DNA from: Datisca glomerata
Lineage: Eukaryota; Streptophyta; Magnoliopsida; Cucurbitales; Datiscaceae
Direction: 5' to 3'
Length of the DNA stretch: 64,000 bases
Assembly (NCBI GenBank): GCA_003255025.1
Contig: QANY01005768.1
Span: 1,500,805-1,564,804 of the forward strand
Positions 24,511 to 36,102 of the stretch are shown in pieces. The notes below the pieces were generated by a model, which did not search any database, had not been told where the DNA came from, and saw only the letters and a program-made list of their open reading frames with translations. Both the position numbers and the translations under genes were made by a program. The stretch's first letter is position 1. Each line of letters starts with the position of its first letter.

Positions 24511-26960
24511 ATGTGTAACTTAGCTTCTTGGAATGTTAGATGATTCAATAGTCCTCATAAGCATTCTGAAGTTAGGAGAATGTGCAGAGTATTCAATTTG
24601 AAGCTTTGTGCTATTGTTGAGACTAGAGTCAAGTTCAAACACTTTAACAGAATTTCCAATTTTGTTTTCTCTCAATGGAGATGTATCAACAACTATTCTG
24701 CAGCTAGCTATGGGAGGATCTGGATAGCTTTTGATACATCTTTTTTTTATTTTCGATGGTCTTTACTTCTGCTCAGATTATTCATTGTAGGGTCAAAAAC
24801 TTGGTTACTTCAGCTGAGTTTTAATGCTTTATGATTTATGGTGCTACTGATATTATTAGTAGAAGGTCCCTTTGGAATGAGCTGCTTACTTGCAAGCCAA
24901 CTTCTGCTTGGATTATTCTGGGGGACTTCAATGGGATTCTTCACCCAACTGAGAAACATGGAGGTAATAACTGTTGGGATGAAGGGATGGGAACTTTGCA
25001 GCTTGTGTTAATAGTCTTGAAGTTTTTTATCTGAGTTATAGTGGCCATTACTTAACATGGTGGAATCATCAAGTTGGCTCGGGTAGCATTAGATCCAAAA
25101 TTGATGGGCCTTGGTGAACTCTTATTGATCTTCTCTTTTTACTAGCTCTGCTGCCCTTTTCACTGATCCAGGTCTTTCAGATCACTGTCCAGTGATAGTT
25201 AGATTTCAATCTGGCAGAATTAGTAAAGCTTCCTCTTTCAAGTTCTTTCTTTCTGGACTAAAATGGAGGGATTTACTAAAGTTATGAATCAAGCTTGGAG
25301 CATTACTGTTGAACGGAGTTGTATGTATAGAGTTGCACAGAAACTCCATTCTGTGAAGCAGGCCCTGAAGCATTTCAATAAAATCAATTGCTCTGATGTA
25401 TCTAAAAGGGTGATTGAAGCTAGGGAGTGTCTTGAAGCTGCTAATCTAAGGCTGGATGCAAATCCCCACCTGGTTCACAATCAAATTCAGGCAAATTTAG
25501 CTGCTAAACAATACTTGGATTGAAGAGTGGCTGAAGAAAGTCTCTATACGCAATAATCCAGAGTTAAGTGGTTAAACTTGGGAGATGATAACACTGCTTT
25601 CTTCTTTGGAGCTGTTAAGGCTCAAAGAAGGAAATCTTAGATTCTTCAATTGGCTAATACCTACGGTACTATTATGGATGATCTTATAGATATTCAGAAT
25701 CATGTGGTGCATTTCTATAAAACTTTACTTGGATCTCAGGCTCATGTTCCAAACATTGACTGGTCTTTTATGCAACAGATCTTTAGTAAGCATCTCCATT
25801 AGGATCTGCATGCAAATTTGATTACTGATGTTATTGAAGATGAAATTAAAAATGTTTTCTTTGCTTTTAATGATAAAAGGCACCTAGTCCAGATGGTTTC
25901 TCTTCATGTTTCTTTAAGAAATATTGTCCTATAATAGGTAATGATATTTGTGCTGTTGTCAAAGAGTTTTTCCATTCTAGTGAGCTTTTGAAGAGTTTTA
26001 ACAGTACTCTCATTACTTTGGTGCCTAAGATTCCTAACCCCACAAGTAATACTGAAAATAGGCCCATTGCTTACCGTAATATGTTCTACAAGTGTATTAC
26101 TAAGATTCTTGCTAATAGGTTGAGTTCTGTGCTTCCTCATTTTGTCAATTTGAATCAAAATGCTTTTGTTCCTCGAAGGCATATTTTTGATAATATTTGC
26201 TGGCTCAGGAAATCTTAAGAGGTTATCATAGGTAGACAAACTCTCCTAGATGCACATTCAAAGTTGATCTTCTTAAAACTTATGATAGTGTTAGCTGGTT
26301 TTCTTGAGTAAAGTCTTGCAGGCTATGGGGTTCCCTTCTAAATTTATCCATAAAGTTCAGTGGTATAAACTTATCTGGTTTTCTGGGGCCACCCCTAAAT
26401 GTTCTTTTATTTCTTGGCTGGCTATGATTGATAGGCTCTCCACTAAGTTAAATGCTCAGCAGTAGAATCGAAGTATTGATGCAGGTTGTGTCTTCTGCCC
26501 TTCTGGTTTAGAGTCTGTTGATCACTTATTCTTTGACTGCAATTGCACCAGGAAGCTTCTCCATGACCTGCTAGGGAGGTGTGGCTTACTGCTTACTGTT
26601 ACTTGTTGGTCAACTCTTCCAGGCTGGCTTCTTCATTCTACTAGGACCAATCTGTTGGTTCTCTTACCATTAAGATTTCTTTTATTGTTTTCATTTATTG
26701 TCTTTGATAGAAAGGAATAGGAGAATTTTTTAAGGAAAAATACTTGAGTCTCCTTTTATTCTTAGAAAGATGGTGTTAATGGTTAGAGGGAGATTAATCT
26801 TCCGCTTTAAACATAGGAAGTTTTAGGTAGATGACTTGATTAACAATTGGTTGTAAATGTCCTTTGTGGACAGAGTTTCTTTGATACTTCTCATTGGGTA
26901 TGCCCATTATAGTTGTAATTGTATTTTTTCTGGTTAATATATTTACCTTTAACCAAAAAA
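24511..26960 (+). pseudogene. LINE ORF2 (endonuclease and reverse transcriptase), broken
   Basis: ATG at 24511 begins MCNLASWNVR, then TGA replaces a glycine codon. Endonuclease motifs are KLCAIVETRV (about 24600), WIILGDFNGI (about 24910) and SDHCPVIV (about 25180). RT N-terminal motifs follow: the NLGDDNTAFF region (about 25575), SPDGFSS (about 25890), LVPKIPNP, ENRPIAYRN, LPHFVNLNQNAFVP (about 26130) and KVDLLKTYDSVSW (about 26263). After GFPSKFIHK (about 26330-26355) the frame jumps straight into the zf-RVT domain (FSGATPKCSFISWLA, CVFCPSGLESVDHLFFDC at about 26490-26540). The YxDD box and RT thumb are missing. Several further stops are present. Confidence 0.85.
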
Positions 26961-26966
26961 AAAAAA

Positions 26967-27725
26967 TTGGAATAAATGTAGGGGCGTTATGGGGATATGA
27001 TTGTGTACGTGTACGGCACATGAGCATTTTTACGCACATTTCGTAGAAAATTAAATAGGGTGTTTTTTCTTAATTTAAAAGGTTTAGAAGTTTATTGTGC
27101 TTCTTTGATAATATCCTTAAAGCCACACAATTCTTACTTCTTCTATTTTAATGATACTAATAGAAAAATAAGTGCGGTTAAATAATTTAAAATTAACATT
27201 GATGTTGAAATAAATACAGTATTTTTAAAACTAATTCTAAATGTAAATTAAAAGTAAAATAATATTATAATCAATATTGTTGAAATTATATTATACAATA
27301 TTACTATTTGAAGACATATGAAATTGAATATTCATCAATTTGTTAGATTCTATCATATTAAGAGATAATTTATTTTATTCAAAAATATTTAACAATTAAT
27401 TTTTATGAATTTTCATGTTCCAATAACATAAATGTTATATTATATTTAATTTTATAGGTTTCTAAGACATAAACTATTGTTGGCCTAAAAATAATCAAAA
27501 TTCATCTTATGGATAGGTTTCTATTTTCATAATTTTATAAATATATTTAATCTTATAAACTATTTTTAATAAATCATTATTGAATAGAAAAAAATAATAT
27601 CCACTATATGCATGATATTAAATGAGAAAATATGTGAAAATCTTAAATTTTACTTTATTTTAAGAAGGCTTGAAAGGTAAAATAGAAAATAAAAAATTTC
27701 TCCTTCTTAAATCTTTTTTAATATA
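26967..27725 (-). mobile_element. 5'-end fragment of a second Helitron of the same family
   Basis: Positions about 27160-27720 are similar to 40180-41280, the 5' part of the large Helitron, in the same orientation. Shared words on the minus strand include TTTTCTCATTTAAT, CAATAATNATTT and AAGGNGNTTAAAAG-like sequence next to the end. The fragment directly abuts the CTAG 3' end of the large element, head to tail. It is cut on its left by the LINE flank. No coding sequence. Confidence 0.55.
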
Positions 27726-27860
27726 CTAGTAAGAAAGCATGTGCAACGCAATATTGAAAACATGTTTCACACTTGATAGCATTCTTTTTTTTTTTTTTAA
27801 ATCGTCCCTGCATGAACAAAAAAGTAAATGTTAATTTGAAGCATAAATTTTATATTTAAA

Positions 27861-28195
27861 TTATGATTTAAATTTAAAAGAATTTCCTTGAACACAATAT
27901 TCTTTGTGCATATGGGATATTTTTCTTTCCGGTCTTCTGACTTCACAAGATGCAAGAGTTTTGTTTATATTTACTCCGAATGAAGTGAATGAAAAGATAT
28001 TATTATATGCTGTAATATATTTCGTGAACATGATATCTTCTTCCTTTTGAGAGGTAAATAAGTTGAAGTAATTCCTTTGAAACCTCATTTTGAATCAGGT
28101 TAATTTGTCCATTAGACCAACAAAATGTGGGCATTTCATATCGAATTTTTTTTAGCTCCATAATAACTACATGGAGGTACCTTTTTTAGTTGGTG
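27861..28195 (-). pseudogene. Helitron helicase-like protein fragment
   Basis: Across one frameshift the minus strand reads YEMPTFCWSNGQINLIQNEV (about 28145-28086), then NLFTSQKEEDIMFTKYITAY and NNIFSFTSFGV (about 28063-27971). This pattern (a CCWSNGxxxL-like segment, then LF.....FRxxIRxYNxxFAFTSxG) is the conserved segment before the Helitron_like_N domain of plant Helitron proteins. The downstream Rep and helicase domains are absent. It ends about 130 bases inside the proposed Helitron 3' terminus. Confidence 0.75.
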
Positions 28196-28199
28196 AAGG

Positions 28200-29070
28200 A
28201 TGTCAGGTTCTTGTAGAAGAAAAGTTTATTCTGAATCACTTTGTTGCGTTTCAGCACTTGCAGAAAATCATTACATTTATCCTTGGTAGAGTCTGTTATT
28301 GGTTTTCTCATTACAAAGAGATTTTAATGTTGTCCTGACGTTTATTTTGAACCTATTTTACAGTCTGAACATAGAATTGTAAAAATGTTTATTGAAGAAA
28401 AAAAATACCAGAATGTATTTTACACTTGTTCAATCAATATGTTGTGTTGACATCAATGACATACTGATATGAATATTTATGAACTGTGGTAAATCTTAAA
28501 TCGTTTATTATATTTTTCTCCATTTATCATGGTTTATAGAAGATACGTACATTTTTAAATTTGGATATAATATCTACATTTCTAAATAAAAAAATGTTAA
28601 TTGAATAGGATGATTGTGAAAACTGAATAAAAAGAATTGAATGAGGAAAAGTAAATTGTAACCGACCCACTAATACGAAGTTCTGAACAAATTGAAAGAA
28701 GAGTCACATAAATCCAAAAGAATCCATTCTAATGCCCTCCGTTTTAAATGTAATATCTGTTATTCTCATTAATTTTAATTGTAATATGTTAGGTTTATAT
28801 ATATATATTTTGTGTAAGTAAATTTACATAATATGATGTGACTCTGATAATATAATTACATTATGAATTTACATTTAATATTGTTTAATTATTTTTCTAT
28901 AAGGTTTATATTTGTGAACATGTTTGTGATAATTTTTTTTGGATCGTTCAATTATTAATATGATTATCATGAGAAATGTATTTGGGTATGAATGATTATA
29001 TGTTAATACGTTACCATATAATATTAAGTTTAGCATGTTTGATTTTGTTATATGTACTAGTACGCATTAT
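28200..29070. other. AT-rich interior of the Helitron, no gene
   Basis: AT-rich sequence with a short (TA)n at about 28795-28810. No coding domains seen. Confidence 0.5.
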
Positions 29071-29079
29071 ATGTTTTCA

Positions 29080-30280
29080 TGTTTTCCGTCACTCATGAGG
29101 TGCCATCTGTATATATTTCTCCGTCACCTATAAGTGCAATTTTTCATGTTTTCCGTCATTAATGGGGTATCGTCTGTATATATTTCTTCGTCACCTATGA
29201 ATGTCATATGTTCATGTTTTCCGTCGCTCATAAGATGTCATCTGTATATATTTCTCCGTCACCTATGAGTGCCATCTGTTTATATTTTTCGTCACTCATG
29301 AGGTACCATATGTATATGTTTCTCCGTCACCTATGAGTGACATCTGTTCATATTTTATGTCACTCATGGGGCCATCTGTATATGTTTCTCTGTCGCCTAT
29401 AAGTGCCATCAATTCATGTTTTTCGTCAATACTCATGGGGTGCCTTATGTATATGTTTCTCCGTCACCTACGAGTGCCATCAGTTCATGTTTTTCGTCAC
29501 TCGTGGGGTGCCATATGTATATGTTTCTCCATCATCTATGAGTACCATCAATTCACCTTTTTCGTCACTAATGGGGTGCCATCTGTATATGTTTCTCCGT
29601 CACTTCTGAGTGCCTTATGTTCATGATTTTCGTCACTCATGGAGTGCCATCTGTATATATTTCTCTGTCACCTATGAGTGTCATCTATTCATATTTTTCA
29701 TCACTCATGGGGTGCCATCTATATATATTTGTCTGTTACCTGTGAGTGACATCAGTTCATGTTTTCCGTCACTCATGAAGTGCCATATGTATATGTTTCT
29801 CTGTCACCTATGGATGCCATCAGTTCATGTTTTCCTTCACTCATGGGGTGTCATATATATGTATATGTTTCTCCATCACCTATGAGTGCCATCAGTTCAT
29901 GTTTTCCATCACTAATGGGGTGCCATCCGTCTATGTTTCTTTGCCACTTATGAGTGCCATCAGTTCATATTTTACGTCACTCATGGTATGCCATATGTAT
30001 ATGTTTCTCATTCACCTATGAGTGCCATCAGTTCATATTTTCTATCACTAATGGGGTTTCATTTGTATATGTTTCTCTATCACACATGATTCCCATTTGT
30101 TCATGATTTCTATCACTCATAGGGTGTCATCTGTATATGTTTCTCTGTCACCTATGAGTACCATATGTTCATATTTTAGGTCACTCATTGGGTGCCATCT
30201 GTATATGTTTCTCTGTCACTTATGAGTGTCATCTTATTCTGTCACCCAGTGTGCGTCATCTATTTCGTCACTCAATTCAT
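29080..30280. repeat. Dimeric minisatellite (about 34 + 34 bp, roughly 17 dimers)
   Basis: Two related monomers alternate. Type A contains CACTCATGGGGTGCCATCTG then TATATGTTT. Type B contains CACCTATGAGTGCCATCAGT then TCATGTTTT. Both are introduced by (T)CCGT. The dimer period is about 67-68 bp. Copies are imperfect but clear from about 29080 to 30230, and then degrade. The overlapping plus-strand open frames (SVYVS..., MSAISSCF...) only mirror the repeat. Confidence 0.92.
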
Positions 30281-30282
30281 CA

Positions 30283-33200
30283 CACTACTACAACAATGGG
30301 CTATAATGACAGCCATAATTTTTTTAATGACAGGTTTGTTAAAACTGTCAAGAAAAAAGACTCCTAAATAAGGAGAATTTATTTTTCGAAGTAATATGAC
30401 AGTGTTTACAAACATTGTCATCAAATATTTATCAATTATGACAGCTATTCTTTAAGATGTCATAAAATGTTTTTTGCTTTTTTAAAGATGCAGCATGATA
30501 ACAAATATCCTATATTCATATTTCCTTTTAATTATGAAAATGACATTTGTATAAAGCTCAAATTTCTCACAACCCTAGCATTCCCTCTCATCTCTCTCCT
30601 CTCTCAAATAATCGAAGCTCTCATCTCTCTCTCTCTCTATCCCTCCTTCTTCACGGTAGTTGAATCTTTAACCTAGGGTTTTGAATTTTTCCTTTCTTCT
30701 CATTTCCCTTTTCGGGACCTAAGGCTTCACGTTGATCATAACCAAAGCTAAGGGTTCGAGGTGGGTTTTTTCCCTATGATGTTTGCTGTTTTAAATTTCA
30801 TGGTGGTCAACCTAAGGTAAGGGTTTCAATCTTTGTTGCTTTTTGTTAAGAGTCTCTTTGATTTCAGCTTCCGAGACGTGGAGGAACTTGTTCATCTAAT
30901 TAGGCTTGCTATGGAGGCCATAAGCCGTTCATGATTCGACAGTGCTAGAGATGTAAGTCAATCATGTATACAGTATGTTTTTCTTATTTATTTCTCCAAA
31001 TCGGCATTGAGATAAGGAAAAAAGATGCTTACCCAGATCTGTACGACCTGACTTCCGAGATGCAGAAATGACTTAAGTATGTAATTTTGTTCTAATGTTA
31101 CTATTATAGAAACATTGAGGGTAAAATCTTTCCTGCATTAAGGATTTTAAAAGATTGCATGTGTGGAGGACGATTAAAAATGGGAGTAGGAATAAGATTG
31201 GTGTTAATTGTGCGTTTTTCTTTGGCGAGGAAACTTGGGATTTGATTCTGTTTGAATTTCAGACACTCTTAGCTGGACTAAACTCTAAAGATTGGATTCT
31301 GCTGTGTAAAGCACTTAACAATGTACATAGGCTGACGATATATCATAAGGAGGCAATGATTGATATACTGTAAATCTAAGGTGCTAACTTGGTGATTTAA
31401 TTCGGGCTCTTTATATCTCAATAATGATTGGTGTTTTTACTTGTTTTGATATTTCTTTATGTTGAGAAATGAGAGTAGTTATCATCTGTTTGATTATCTT
31501 TGTGATAGGGAGGATATGATATTGCTTTTTGTAAAGTCTTTGAAAAATCCTAGAAGTGCAGTGTGCAAAACTGCAACAGAGGGTGGAAACTGAGATTTCT
31601 CGCATCTACGATGCATTCTTCAGTGTTTCCCGCAAGACCCAGAAGTTAATGTAAATAATTTAGGGTTTTCTCACATTCCCAATTATTTTCTTTACTTGTT
31701 TGTGTTTTGGGCTATGGAATTGGATGATTGATTACTTTTTGTCTTAGGATGGAGCTTAAGCGGGATAAAAACATGGAATACCTAATCAGAGGTCTCATAC
31801 AACTTGGTCCGTCATTTCGCATTTTGGATGCTAAGTAAACTTCTCTGCTCACTTGCTTTATGTTAAAAGTTTAACTTCGAATAGTGTATTTTTTTATAAA
31901 TCTCTGTGAAGCCTCTCAAATTGAATTAGTTACTTCAGAATTACAATATGTTATTGAATTTATGGTAATTGGTAGGTTGATTTTAAAGATAGTCATCTGA
32001 TAGAAAATTTCTTTAATCGTACGTGCCTCTTAAGAAATTGAGCTCATGTTTCTGATTTTCTCATGTCATGGGTTGCCCATATCTATAACTGATTTCTCTG
32101 TGTTGTATGCAACCTTTTGTCTTTCTTGTTGCTTTGTTTAGTCGACCATGGTTTTGCTATTGGATTCTGTACTCAATTACTTTACTAGACGAGTCTCTTG
32201 ATCTTGAATTTAAAAGGAGAACTGTTGAATTTCTTGAACGTTGTCAGGTACGGACTTTCCTTCAACTGAAACTGTATTTTTTATTGCTTCAAGCTTTTTC
32301 AATTACTGACTATAAATACTTGTTAAAAATTTCAATATGATCTTCGACTCATGCATATTTTAGAGTGACTGTTTCACTGCATTATTGCTTCTATTTTATA
32401 CTTCCAGGACCCAAATGGTGGATATGGAGTCGGACTTGGGCAAGCAAGTAAAAATATTCTCTTCTTTAGGAATGCACTTTTCATTTGATAACATTTTCAA
32501 GTTTCGGATTAAGTTGGTAATAGTTGTGATGTATTTTTATTTTTTAAGAAGGAAACTAGATATGATGTCGAGTTTGCAATGTAACCTGAAAATTGGCCTA
32601 CTGTGCCTTTTTCATATTTTTAGGAATGCACTTTGAAAATTGATGTCCACTTTTCAATTGATAACACCTAATATGTATGCTATTTTTCCCACCATGCCTC
32701 ATCTTGCAACAACTTATGCTGAAATTAATTCTCCTATTACTTTGGGTGGTCTTGAATCTTTGTCATCAATTAATAGGTGGTCAGTTTATGTACCTTTAAA
32801 ACATAACTTTCACAATGCATTGAGTAGTTTTCGCAAGAATTGACATATTTATTAGAACTTCCTTCAGACAGAAGTGTTACAGGTTCTTGCTGCGAATGAA
32901 ACAACCCAGTGGAGGCTACAGGTCTATCATTTTGTTCTCTCTCTCTCTCTCTCTCTCTGATTCTCTCTCTCCCCCCATATCCAAACCTTTACTTTTGCAG
33001 TTCCAGGGCTATGATTTCATTTGTTGTTTTGATTGTTTCAATTTTCTATGCAATTATTCTGAGCTACTATATGTGTTTCTAGTAGTTCAATTCTTCTAGG
33101 TCGCGTCAATCATGGCGCGAGCAACATGCCAATTAGGAAATATCAATTCTTATTAGTCCCTGATATACTTTAATGAAAAATTTATGTGAGATAGAGTCAT

Positions 33201-35554
33201 AGACTAATAATTTTTTTCTACTTTTAAAGTCTTCTTGATGATAATTATGCCATCAGTTATCTCAGGATGAATGATGCAGGAGAAATTGATGTACGAGCTT
33301 GTTACACTACCATTTCTGTAAGTTGTTATCTAGGTCCCAGAAAGCATTACACCTTTATACATGCATCAACATTTTCTTTAGGACTATCTTTGGTGTACTC
33401 ATTAATTAAATGGTGGTACACTCTCCCCTGAACAAAAAAAATTCAAATCCTAAATATAATTGTCATAGTTTGCTTATGCGCATTAGTCCAGCCACTGCTA
33501 ACCGGTTAGGGAAGATATTACAAATGATGTGACTGTAGGTACACGTGTTTCCTCTGGCTATTTATCTCAATGAAATTTTTTAAATATAATAATATGTTGC
33601 TCCTATTATGCATTAATTGCACCAAGAAAGTGGTTGATTTGCTAGCACTGTTACAATCACATGTAAAATATTTGCATTAATTAAATTTGTACATTTTATT
33701 CACTCACATCCATACCCGGTATGTAATTAGTTATTGTTGTCATATATTCATGCCAATAATTATGTACTGCTTCTACGGCTTAAGTTTTACTTTTATTATA
33801 GGCCTACTGACATAGTAGTTTTAGAGTCTATACTATCTAAGTTTGAATAAATTGTTCGTCTCCTCTCCAGGTTGCTAGTATTTTGGATATTTTGAATGAA
33901 AAGCTAGTACAGAATGTTGGGGATTACATCTTAAGGTTGGTTGCAGGTATATACCATTTTATTTTCTCTCTTGTAACCACTATAATTACATACTTGTAAG
34001 TATCTCTGTGTGTGTATATTTTGATGAGGACTTTTTGTTTTCTTTCTAGAGGTAGATTCATAGAGCAACTTCTGATGAAGCTAATGCATGATTAATGATT
34101 TGGGTTCTAACTAGTGATACCAAGTACATATGTGCGGAAACTTAAGACACTCTCATGGTGGTTTAACAATGATGTTGTGTGGATGTCCGAGTGGATGGTG
34201 CATGGATTTATGCCAGCATTTTGTAGAATTAATGGAAGAAAAAACACATGTTTGTTTACTTTAGATGATTATAACTTGAAAATTTAGGATATTGCGACCA
34301 CTATCATATAAGCAAATTGATGTTTTACTGAAAGTTTTCCGCCTATGACTTAACATGATGTTGTTGTCTGAATAGTTATATGCAGTTTATTTCTCTGCAG
34401 TTGCCAGATTTACGAAGATGGCATTGCTGTAGGACCTAGATCTGAAGCTCATGGTGAGTAGGTTTCACACTGGCCTGGATTTTATCGTTTCCCTTCTATT
34501 ATCTGCTTAGACACAATTAGTGGTATACATGATGGAATTGTTGAGTTCTTACCTCCAACAATCATACCATTGTGGTTATCCTTTTTGAGCTCATGATGGG
34601 TACGTTTCACGCTATCCTGGATTTTGTCATTTCCTCTTCTATACTAGTTAGACATAGTAAGTAGTATATATGTAATTTTTGAGCTCTTACCTCCAGAAAT
34701 AATTTCTCTCTATGCTTATCATTTTTTTCTCAGGCAACCTCTCATATATTTGATAGTTCTTGTTCTTCAGGTACACCTTTTGTGGGTTGGCTATAGTGAT
34801 TCTGATCAATGAGGGTAATCGTTTAGATCTAGCAAAGTTAATTGTAAGACATTTCTTCTCCTTGTGGTCTTTTATCATTTATTTCATTTTTGCAGGCTCT
34901 AAATAAATAATGAGCCTATTGTTTTCAATATTGGTTATTATATATTGGTTGTTATGCCTTATAGATACAGTCTTTGTAAAATTTCTTTTCTGCTTATTAC
35001 TTGAAAATATTTTCTACTCCCCCCGTCATTTTATGCTTGTCATTGCATTAGGAATTGGTGGTGTTTCAACAAAGTGAAAAAGAGTTGGGATTTCAAGGAA
35101 GGATCAAACCTGTTTTGGTTATGCAGTTTATCTGTTTGATAAAATTGGAAAGAATGGTTGTCATATTATTGATGACAATATTTAGGGGTTGAAGAGCTGT
35201 CATGGAAAGGTAGGTTTTTGCCTTTTCGTGATAGATTTTTATTTTAAATGACCTTTTAATGACAGGGATTGTTCGTCATTATAGGCGGCACCTATAATGA
35301 CGGGCAATACCCATCATTAAAGGTATTTTGTGGCACCTATAATGATGAACAATCTTCGTCATTAAATGTATTTTTATGACACCTATAATGATAGGGATTC
35401 CCCATCATCAAAAGTGTTTTGGCGACACTTTTGATGACGATTTTTGGTAACATGAGTTTAGATGATAGCCTGATAGATGACAGTCGTATCCCCGTCATTA
35501 AAAGGTTTTGATGACGGGTTTTCAGCGTCATCTAAGCCCCATTTTGCAGTAGTT
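30283..35554 (+). mobile_element. Pack-CACTA element carrying a farnesyltransferase beta gene fragment
   Basis: The left end is CACTACTACAACAATGGGCT. The right end is AGCCCCATTTTGCAGTAGTT, an inverted match with one changed terminal base. A 3-bp duplication TCA flanks both sides (30280-30282 and 35555-35557), as expected of CACTA (En/Spm) transposons. Subterminal zones are full of ATGACA/TGTCAT and TAATGACGG words in both orientations (30300-30470 and 35200-35530). No transposase is present. The interior holds an exon-intron fragment of a host gene (FTB/ERA1) plus sequence at 30560-31400 that looks like another captured 5' leader (AACCCTAGCATTCCCTCTCA, CT tracts). Length about 5.27 kb. Confidence 0.85.
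31571..35115 (+). pseudogene. FTB (ERA1-like): Captured protein farnesyltransferase beta-subunit gene fragment
   Basis: At least eleven exons, still separated by introns, encode the N-terminal and middle part of the enzyme that attaches farnesyl groups to CaaX proteins. Approximate exons: 31571-31650, 31748-31834 (MELKRDKNMEYLIRGLIQLG), 32142-32247 (RPWFCYWILYSITLL), 32408-32446 (DPNGGYGVGLGQ), 32694-32776 (MPHLATTYAEINSPITLGG), 32883-32921, 33266-33317 (EIDVRACYTTIS), 33871-33935 (VASILDILNEKL), 34401-34453 (CQIYEDGIAVGPRSEAHG), 34771-34843 (YTFCGLAIVILINEGNRLDL), and about 35051-35115 (GFQGRI). Most introns keep GT-AG. Decay: the acceptor before 32694 is lost, frame is lost at the 34453/34771 junction and near 35057, and conserved Gly residues have changed. 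The start and the zinc-binding C-terminal half are missing. Confidence 0.88.
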
Positions 35555-35574
35555 TCATGTTACGTTACTCACTC

Positions 35575-36102
35575 CCCCACAATTATTTATGTTGCAGGTG
35601 GTGATGAGGAGTGGCATGAGTGAGAGACTGCCGTATGCAGCTGAACCAATAGAGGAACTTATGATTTTTAATTTACGATTTGGTTTAAAACTTGGAAAAC
35701 GTTTTCTGATAAACTCAGTTATTTAAGTAGTTTATTATACATTATACTTTTCTACGAATTAGGATTGGTGAAAACTTCAGGAATTATGAATTCCATGTTT
35801 TGACTTTATTTTAGGGAAATAAATTTAGCAAATAGAACTTTTTCAAACCGAAAAAGACATTATATGGACTGGATTAAAATGATCAGTCATCCTAAAATAG
35901 ATTAATTCAGTTTTATTGAGATTTTATTAATTATGCATTTATGACGTTTTATCGCTTCCGCTATTTAATGATAAAGATTTTTATCATGGATAAGTTAAGA
36001 TTTTCAAGTTGAAAATTTTCTTAAATAAGAATATTTGAATTGAGGATTCTGAAATTATGAAATTACATGCATGTTTAATCTTCGGGAATCGGGGCCTTAC
36101 AT
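35575..36102 (-). repeat. Possible LTR fragment (gypsy-like 5' edge)
   Basis: Read on the minus strand, sequence from 36102 begins TGTAAGGCCCCGATTCCC, which resembles the start of many plant gypsy LTRs. No second LTR, internal region or target duplication was found, so this is tentative. Confidence 0.3.

Larger units (their letters stand above)
22470..26966 (+). mobile_element. LINE (L1-type) retrotransposon, internally deleted
   Basis: This non-LTR element reads on the plus strand: ORF1 (22716-24490, broken), ORF2 from 24511 with endonuclease, partial RT and C-terminal zinc finger, and a 12-base poly-A tail at 26955-26966. The 5' limit is uncertain; 22470 is a guess based on a weak resemblance between ATTGGAAAATAATG before it and ATTGGAATAAATG after the tail, which might be a decayed target-site duplication. 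The RT has lost its central and catalytic parts, so the element is dead. Confidence 0.85.

Noticed and set aside
22450..26985. LINE target-site duplication ATTGGAA..TAATG
   Set aside because: The match between the two flanks is imperfect and AT-rich, so it is used only as a weak guide to the 5' end.
29333..30021. Several overlapping plus-strand open frames of 64-97 codons with repeating peptide
   Set aside because: They are translations of the dimeric minisatellite in different frames, not genes.
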